This document shows, one piece after another, positions 57,103 to 64,000 of a stretch of DNA of 64,000 bases. The notes beneath the pieces were generated by a model. It had not been told where the DNA came from. It saw nothing but the letters and a program-made list of their open reading frames with translations, and made no database searches. The translations under genes were made by a program, and so were the position numbers. Source of the DNA: Rhynchopus euleeides (taxonomy: Eukaryota; Euglenozoa; Diplonemea; Diplonemida; Diplonemidae); contig OY723266.1 of assembly GCA_963210315.1 (NCBI GenBank), forward strand, positions 2,108,001 to 2,172,000, written 5' to 3'. Every line of letters starts with the position of its first letter. Position 1 is the stretch's first letter.

Positions 57103-60048
57103 ATGGATACCACGCTGATATCGGATGTTCACATGAAGACTGTGCGGGATGGGGTGGCTCCGCCCTTCCATGAGGCAACGGTGCTGCTGCCTCAGGCGCG
57201 GCGCCTCCGCGAGTCGACTGTCATCAACCTGGAGGTCATGTCGCACCGGCAGGCACGCCTCCCCCTAATGGGCTTGCTGTTCGTGGCTGCGCTGGCATCC
57301 CTGTCGTCTCTGCACTGGCTGACGCAAATCCCCGACTTGGTGACCCGTTCCAACTCCGAACGCACTGACGGGCCCTACTACCCACCCGCAAAGTATGACA
57401 AGGAGTCACAAACAATGCTGTTCGTGTCGTCCGTCTATCTCGAAGGCCATGGAGGGTATTTCACTGGTGTTGCCGTGACCCCGAAGTGCCCTGCAGATCC
57501 GCTGGGCCTGCTGACGGCCACAACGAGCTTCAGCGCCGAGGTGTATGGGTTTGACGGGACGGACTGGGTGGACGGGAAGGTGCGTGCCAACTCCGACGTG
57601 TTCTTCCACAAGTCTGTCAGCGGGTCCTTCAACTGCGACCCCAGCGGGTTCCAATACTGGCAGCCCTTCTCCCTGATGCGCACTGTGGAGGCGCTGCCCA
57701 AGGGGAAGCAGAACCTGTCGGTGGCAGTGTACATCACGATCGACTCGTTGGACTTCTCCTTCACCGAGCGGGGCCAATACCACCTGCCGCCGAAGAGCAG
57801 CCCACTGTCGTATGCGTTTGACACGATGCAGATGGAGCTCGACGTGGCATACACAGAGTATATGGGGCTCTTCCTCGCCGTGCGGTACCTCTGCATTGCC
57901 ACCCTGGTGTACCACTGGCGCCGCTTCGCCCGTGCCCTCAAGTGCCACGACGACCCGCTGCGGCTGGAGCACCGCGTGGGGCTGGTTGGGTTCTTCTTCA
58001 TGATCCTCGCGATGGGGCCCTTCTCGGGGCTGACGCTGCTGCCCAACCGCACAGGGAATGTGAAGGTCATTGCGCTGTTGGTGTTCCAGGTACCGCAGAT
58101 CGCCGTGCAGTTTCTGACGGCTGCGATCTACACTGTGGTGCGGGACATCTCGAAGCGTGCCTCCGAGTTCCGCAAGGGCCGCACCCTGCGCGCCGCCATC
58201 CGTGCTGCAGGCGTTGACCCTGCCACGCTGGTGGAGCGTGGCTACAAGGAGCAGAATCCGAGGTCATGGATGCACCTCTGGCTGGTCTTCACCGTGCTTG
58301 CGGTGCTGCAGGTTCTGCTGGTGTGGACCACGGGGGACTTCAGCATCGACATGACCAGCGTGGGCAACGACCTGCAGATCCAGCGGGGAAACTTCGGCAA
58401 CAAGCGCATCGCGCGTGTCGGCATTTTTGCTGTGTACGGTATTGTCACCATATGGTGCGGGCTCCGTGTCATGCTCGGGCTTTTCGGCGGATTCAACGGA
58501 TGGCTGACGCTGTGCTGCTACTGTTGGGTGTGCTGCGGCAGGTGCAACGTGAAGCAGAAGCTGCGTGCTATGCTGTACTTCCCCACCCGTGACAGGCAGC
58601 TGCTTGTTAGGTTCTTCAGGGTCTTCGTCATCATCGCCATGGGGTACTACGCAACACGCACCATCTCATCTGTGACAGAGTCCATCGTGAAGGCGGGGTC
58701 GGAAGCATCTGGCATCGGTGTGACCTCGATCATTCTGATGACACTGGGCTATCACATCTTGATCTACGCGCTGACCCCTGTGTTCAACGAGAAGAGGTCG
58801 GGGCATGAGCATGCGGTGATCCCACCCACACCCGTCAACGACGCGTGGAAGAGGATGCGGTGGCCCGACGCCGCTGTGGACCGCAGCACCAACGCAGGTG
58901 CAGCAGGGCAGTGGCTGCGGTGCACACCGGGCGCACTGACGCTGTACCAGCTGGCGACCCTTGAAGAGGAGGCGAACTTCCGTGCGCTGAACATGGGGTC
59001 CCTGAACTTCCTGGAGATTGTCAACTTCTTCAACTACGAGGTGGTGCTGTGTGCGATGCACTTCAGCACAGAGGCCTACCGTCTGGAGTACCTCAGCCCT
59101 GCCGCCTCCTCGGTGGTGGCAGCCCTGGCGGTGTTGTCGGCAGCAGAGCACCTGAAGCACGAAGAGGTGCCGGAGGAGAGCGGCACAGGGGCCATCAACG
59201 GGGGGGACACCGTGACGCGGTGGGAGAGGAATGTCAACATCAACGACCTGGCACAGGCGACGCTGAATGAGCGCATGCGTGCCGCAATGGGGCGTGCACG
59301 TGTCTCCGTCTTGACGGTGGGTAAGGGAGGTGGGGGAGGGAAGTCCGGTGACGCTGCCAAGGACGCCAGTGGCGCACCTTCCAAGAAGACACCCATGGAC
59401 TATCCCACGTCGCCCGATGGGAAGTTCATGTACACCCTGCTCCACGTCAGCAATCTGGCCTACATGCAGGTGACCTACATCAGGTGGCAGGGGAAGTTCG
59501 TCATCACCTTCCGCGGCTCCAGCAACATCAGCAACTGGAAGTCAGACCTCAACATGCCGCGCGTGCTGTGGCAGGAGATGGACGGCGCGTGGCAGATGGC
59601 AGGCATCAAGACCAGCTGCTTCAGGTCTGACAAGCCCTTGGTGCACCGCGGGTTTGCCAACCTGTGGGCAAAGATCAAGCCCACTGTGATGTACTGCCTG
59701 CAGACGCTGCGCAAGCCAAACGAGCCAGTCCTCGTGACTGGGCACAGCCTGGGAGGTGCCATGGCGACGCTGTCTTCCTACTCCATCGCACGCTACCTGC
59801 AGACGTACGACCGTGCCCTTCTGGATGTGGTGTCATTTGGAGGCCCGCTTGTGGGCAACGAGGTGTTTGTTCGTCTGTACAATGCTGTGGTCCAACGGCA
59901 CCTCCGTATCGTCAACAAGAACGACCTCATCACATGGGGGGTCTTCGCTAGCCGGTGCAAAAAAGTGCAGGCTGGTGCAGGGCAAAATGGGCCGAAAATG
60001 GGCAAAATCGGAGGCAAAAAAAAGGGCGGGGAGTTGGGTGGCCCCTAG
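57103..60048 (+). pseudogene. L4: membrane lipase truncated by a 3.8-kb insertion
   Basis: Up to 59936 this is a close paralogue of L3: RLREST..NLEV, TM1 near 51-70, the same non-cytosolic domain and seven-TM block, the EEEANFRALNMGSLN linker, and the Lipase_3 motifs GHSLGGAM (S882) and RIVNKNDLITW (D941). Just after that Trp codon an inverted-repeat element is inserted. Reading on gives about 36 foreign residues (basic, Gly/Lys-rich) and a stop at 60046-60048, so the 981-residue product would lack the catalytic His and the last ~100 residues. The missing 3' part is present from 63734 in matching frame. The 5' part has no internal stops, so the insertion is probably young. If the insertion were spliced as an intron the gene could still work. 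Confidence 0.8.
59934..59936. repeat. Left target duplication (ATG) of element D
   Basis: ATG precedes the left 13-bp terminus and also follows the right terminus at 63733-63735. The adjacent G-run allows a 3-6 bp reading of the duplication. Confidence 0.55.
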
Positions 60049-60245
60049 CTGGGAGCACGCATTTGGACCCAAAAAATAATGTCGAGCGGTCCCTGTGCAT
60101 TGTTCAGCCCTCACAGGACGAGAAGGCACGGCGGGGCCCGTGTCACGGGTAAACATTGAGATCAACCTGTCATCCTGGGCCAAGAGGGGAGCTGGCCGCC
60201 TGGGGCAATGCAGGAGCAACGGCGAGTGCTCGTGCTGGCACGAAG

Positions 60246-60776
60246 CGGAGCCAGGCAGTGTTGTCCCGAGAATGGGCCGAGCCAGGCAGTGCAATCCCAA
60301 GGGTGGGCCGAGCCAGACAGTGCTGTCCCGAGAATGGGCCGAGCCAGGCAGTGCTGTCCCAAGGGTGGGCCGAGCCAGACAGTGCTGTCCCGAGAGTGGG
60401 CCGAGCCAGGCAGTGCTGTCCCAAGGGTGCGCCGAGCCAGTCAGTGCTGTCCCGAGAGTGGGCCGAGCCAGGCAGTGCTGTCCCGAGACTGGGCCGAGCC
60501 AGGCAGTGCTGTCCCGAGAATGGGCCGAGCCAGGCAGTGCTGTCCCAAGGGTGGGCCGAGCCAGACAGTGCTGTCCCAAGGGTGGGCCGAGCCAGTCAGT
60601 GCTGTCCCGAGAGTGGGCCGAGCCAGGCAGTGCTGTCCCGAGACTGGGCCGAGCCAGACAGTGCTGTCCCGAGGGTGGGCCGAGCCAGTCAGTGCTGTCC
60701 CGAGAATGGGCCGAGCCAGGCAGTCCTGTCCAGAGGGTGGGCCGAGCTAGGCAGTGATGTCCCGAGGGTGGGCCGA
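60246..60776. repeat. 31-bp minisatellite array 1 in element D
   Basis: About 17 copies of a 31-bp unit combining GGGCCGAGCCAGGCAGTG with CTGTCCCGAGAAT or CTGTCCCAAGGGT. It shares the GGGCCGAGCCAGGCAGTG core with array 2. Confidence 0.9.
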
Positions 60777-61464
60777 CATCACATCCGGTCTCGGCCCGCT
60801 GTCTGGACCGCAGCAACAAGAAATCTGCGCTGCATGCACAGGAGCAGGGGGACTTGGCCCGTCCGCACTCCGACGTTGCACCGCGCTGCCCCAGCGCTCC
60901 AGATCACAAGGCCCCCTGCGCCGCAGGAGGTGGAGACGTCGCACACCAGCAGGATGAGGATGACGTCGCAGACCAGTTCACCACCCCCAACAGTAGGTCA
61001 CACTCCGCCTCGCCTGTAGGCCGTCTACTGTATGCAGGAGTCTGCGTGTGTTGACACACACGCCCGGCACACCTGATTCTATGGGCAGCGCTCGTAACTC
61101 TCTCGGCGCCAAGTCGAAGCTGAGCAAGATTTGATTGGACGGTGCAAATATAGCTAGCCTTGCGGGATCACTAAGATACTCTCCGAGTTAGCTACATGAA
61201 CACAATATTGCACATCGCACGGTTCCGAAGGATGGGTACGCGATGCAGCTTTAGGTCTTGTGCTAATGTTACACACAGCAAGATCCCTGACGGAGGGGAT
61301 CGATGCAGGCACTGAGGAGATGTCTGGGAAGGGGTCCTGCATCGAACCCCCGCCGAGTGGAGCAAACACTCGGTACTCCGGGCGCCACGTTCTGCTCGGC
61401 TGGACATCGGCCCGAGGTCGTGGCCACGGCCCCCGACCACTCACTGCGGGGAGCTTCCCCTCCA
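60777..61464. other. Unique sequence between the minisatellite arrays
   Basis: About 690 bp with no recognisable coding motif. This is the only long unique part of element D and could hold remains of its coding region. Confidence 0.4.
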
Positions 61465-63450
61465 GACAGTGTCTGGACATCACTCCTGGGCTCGGCCCAG
61501 GGTCTGGACAGCACTCCTGAGCCGTCCCAGAGTCTGGACATCACTCCTGGGCTCGGCCCAGGGTCTGGACACCACTCCTGGGCTCGGCCCAGTGGTGTCC
61601 AGACCCTGGGCCGAGCCCAGGAGTGGTGTCGAGACCCTGGGCCGAGCCAGGCAGTGATGTCCAGACCCTGGGCCGAGCCCAGGAGTGATGTCCAGACCCT
61701 GGGCCGAGCCCGGGAGTGATGTCCAGACCCTGGGCCGAGCCCAGGAGTGGTGTCGAGACCCTGGGCCGAGCCAGGCAGTGATGTCCAGACCCTGGGCCGA
61801 GCCCAGGAGTGGTGTCCAGACCCTGGGCCGAGCCAGGCAGTGATGTCCAGACCCTGGGCCGAGCCCGGGAGTGATGTCCAGACCCTGGGCCGAGCCCAGG
61901 AGTGATGTCCAGACCCTGGGCCGAGCCCAGGAGTGGTGTCCAGACCCTGGGCCGAGCCAGGCAGTGATGTCCAGACCCTGGGCCGAGCCAGGGAGTGGTG
62001 TCCAGACCCTGGGCCGAGCCAGGCAGTGATGTCCAGACCCTGGGCCGAGCCAGGGAGTGGTGTCCAGACCCTGGGCCGAGCCCAGGAGTGATGTACAGAC
62101 CCTGGGCCGAGCCCAGGAGTGATGTCCAGACCCTGGGCCGAGCCTGGGAGTGGTGTCCAGACCCTGGGCCGAGCCAGGGAGTGGTGTCCAGACCCTGGGC
62201 CGAGCCCAGGAGTGATGTCCAGACCCTGGGCCGAGCCCAGGAGTGATGTCCAGACCCTGGGCCGAGCCCGGGAGTGGTGTCCAGACCCTGGGCCGAGCCC
62301 AGGAGTGATGTCCAGACCCTGGGCCGAGCCCAGGAGTGGTGTCCAGACCCTGGGCTGAGCCCAGGAGTGATGTCCAGACCCTGGGCCGAGCCCGGGAGTG
62401 GTGTCCAGACCCTGGGCCGAGCCCAGGAGTGGTGTCGAGACCCTGGGCCGAGCCAGGGAGTGGTGTCCAGACCCTGGGCCGAGCCCAGGAGTGATGTCCA
62501 GACCCTGGGCCGAGCCAGGGAGTGGTGTCCAGACCCTGGGCCGAGCCCAGGAGTGATGTCCAGACCCTGGGCCGAGCCCGGGAGTGGTGTCCAGACCCTG
62601 GGCCGAGCCCAGGAGTGGTGTCGAGACCCTGGGCCGAGCCAGGCAGTGATGTCCAGACCCTGGGCCGAGCCCAGGAGTGATGTCCAGACCCTGGGCCGAG
62701 CCCGGGAGTGATGTCCAGACCCTGGGCCGAGCCCGGGAGTGGTGTCCAGACCCTGGGCCGAGCCCAGGAGTGGTGTCCAGACCCTGGGCCGACCCAGGCA
62801 GTGATGTCCAGACCCTGGGCCGAGCCCAGGAGTGATGTCCAGACCCTGGGCCGAGCCCGGGAGTGGTGTCCAGACCCTGGGCCGAGCCAGGGAGTGGTGT
62901 CCAGACCCTGGGCCGAGCCCAGGAGTGATGTCCAGACCCTGGGCCGAGCCCAGGAGTGATGTCCAGACCCTGGGCCGAGCCAGGGAGTGGTGTCCAGACC
63001 CTGGGCCGAGCCCAGGAGTGATGTCCAGACCCTGGGCCGAGCCCGGGAGTGATGTCCAGACCCTGGGCCGAGCCCAGGAGTGGTGTCGAGACCCTGGGCC
63101 GAGCCCAGGAGTGATGTCCAGACCCTGGGCCGAGCCTAGGAGTGATGTCCAGACCCTGGGCCGAGCCCGGGAGTGATGTCCAGACCCTGGGCCGAGCCCG
63201 GGAGTGGTGTCCAGACCCTGGGCCGAGCCCAGGAGTGGTGTCCAGACCCTGGGCCGACCCAGGCAGTGATGTCCAGACCCTGGGCCGAGCCCAGGAGTGG
63301 TGTCCAGACCCTGGGCCGACCCAGGCAGTGATGTCCAGACCCTGGGCCGAGCCCAGGAGTGATGTCCAGACCCTGGGCCGAGCCCAGGAGTGGTGTCCAG
63401 ACCCTGGGCCGAGCCCGGGAGTGGTGTCCAGACCCTGGGCCGACCCAGGC
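61465..63450. repeat. 31-bp minisatellite array 2 with an internal inversion
   Basis: About 64 copies of a 31-bp unit (GATGTCCAGACCCTGGGCCG then AGCCCAGGAGT or variants). The first four units (61465-61590) run in the opposite orientation to the rest. At the switch, CCCAGGGTCTGGACACCACT (61557-61576) and its exact complement (61591-61610) flank a 14-base loop, and the match continues outward for over 100 bp with few changes, making a large hairpin. Confidence 0.92.
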
Positions 63451-63479
63451 TGTGGGTGGTGCATTTTGGTGCATTTTCC

Positions 63480-63732
63480 GTCGGTTTAGGTGAAAATTGT
63501 CGAAAGTTGTCGAAATTTGTCGACAGGTGACGAACGACGAGAATCCCCGAAAAACCGGTTTTTAATTCATTTTTGGGGGGGGGTCTTCGCTGACGAAGTT
63601 TTTGTCGAAGACCCCTGTCGTCGTCGTCAGAACACTGACGTCTTCGGTGAAAACCCCCCTGAAACACCCGTTTTCCTAATTATGTGACGAACGACGAAGT
63701 TTGTCGAAGTTTGTCGACCAGCGAAGACCCCC
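63480..63732. repeat. Right subterminal repeat region of element D
   Basis: TTGTCGAA/TTTGTCGA motifs occur repeatedly, GACGAACGACGA occurs twice (about 63530 and 63686), and a second, direct copy of the terminal GGGGGTCTTCGCT lies at 63579-63591. Such clusters are typical transposase-binding subterminal repeats, or record a nested insertion. Confidence 0.6.
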
Positions 63733-63733
63733 A

Positions 63734-64000
63734 TGGGCTACAGTGCCCTTCCAGAAGAACATGCATGTGGGGAAGCTTGTGTTCATCGCAGACGACACAG
63801 GCATGCTGAGCATCGAGCCGACGTACTACGAGAGCTGGTTCTCGCCGAAGGCAAATTTGTATTCTCCTTGCGGGCTTGTCGACACTGGGTTGTTCCACTC
63901 AGCTGTCAAATACAAGACTGCCCTCTCGAGTGCCTTCGACTCGCACAGGACACGCGAATCGTCTGAGCTGGTCCCCAGTTGGGCACGCGAGGAGAAGGTC
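63734..64000 (+). pseudogene. L4 3' part resuming after the insertion (runs off window)
   Basis: In the frame starting TGG GCT ACA GTG this reads 89 codons closely matching the C-terminus of L3: PFQKNMHVGKLVFIADD, then YYESWFSPKANLYSPCG, then DTGLFHSAVKY with the expected catalytic His, and SSELVPSWAREE. There is no stop before the window edge. It has no start of its own, so it is the displaced end of L4. Confidence 0.85.

Larger units (their letters stand above)
59937..63732. mobile_element. 3.8-kb non-autonomous TIR element carrying minisatellites (element D)
   Basis: The insertion starts GGGGGTCTTCGCT (59937-59949) and ends with its exact reverse complement (63720-63732). Removing it with one ATG duplication gives the uninterrupted L3-like sequence ACA TGG GCT ACA GTG CCC, so the borders are precise. 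The interior has two arrays of related 31-bp repeats (60246-60776 and 61465-63450), about 700 bp of unique sequence between them, and a terminal region rich in TTGTCGAA and TCTTCG motifs. Long open frames on both strands (for example minus 61269-63464) are 31-residue repeat translations. No transposase is visible, so it would need one in trans. The superfamily is not determined; a 3-bp duplication would fit PIF/Harbinger or CACTA-like elements, but the termini are not typical of either. Confidence 0.8.

Noticed and set aside
61269..63667. 700-plus-codon open frames over element D (minus strand)
   Set aside because: They are 31-residue translations of the 31-bp minisatellite, which lacks stops in several frames on both strands.

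Overview
The window looks like nuclear DNA of a GC-rich, intron-poor unicellular eukaryote, probably an alga or another protist; the lineage cannot be fixed from the sequence alone. Pointers are a eukaryotic NIT1-type amidase, an ATG13-like HORMA protein, large multi-pass membrane proteins read from single open frames, non-LTR retrotransposon remains, many terminal-inverted-repeat elements, TTAGGG-type repeats, and long C/G homopolymers and microsatellites throughout the spacers.

Layout. 1-7031 is C-rich spacer without a convincing gene, carrying two copies of a small inverted-repeat element. 7040-17602 is a 10.6 kb block of telomere-like satellite bounded by an 18-bp perfect terminal inverted repeat and an 8-bp direct duplication, so it looks like a non-autonomous hAT-type element rather than a chromosome end. 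18.7-21.7 kb holds two adjacent inverted-repeat elements, one with a CCHC-knuckle reading frame. 22-25.6 kb has two ordinary genes, NIT1 (deaminated glutathione amidase) and an ATG13-like gene. 27.0-30.4 kb is a broken 5'-truncated non-LTR retrotransposon lying between two CT microsatellites.

The main gene content (32.6-64 kb) is a tandem family of four large proteins, called L1-L4 here, all on the plus strand. Each has one N-terminal membrane segment, a glycosylation-site-bearing non-cytosolic domain, seven further predicted membrane segments, and a C-terminal class 3 (alpha/beta-hydrolase) lipase domain with Ser-Asp-His residues. The 1+loop+7 TM plan recalls Wntless/GOST-like proteins; fusion to a lipase would make these receptor-like or transporter-like lipases. 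L1 and L3 look intact. L2 is frameshifted exactly where a ~730 bp tract nearly identical to L1 begins, which points to gene conversion. L4 is split by a 3.8 kb inverted-repeat insertion between its catalytic Asp and His codons; the rest of the gene resumes at 63734 and runs off the window.

Between the lipase genes lie a 252 bp AG microsatellite, two families of GAGGGGCAC-bearing tandem repeats (38.7-41.1 kb), a 1.15 kb foldback element (48.8-50.0 kb), and dispersed repeats shared between gene flanks. The window therefore records local tandem duplication, gene conversion and transposon insertion reshaping one membrane-lipase family.
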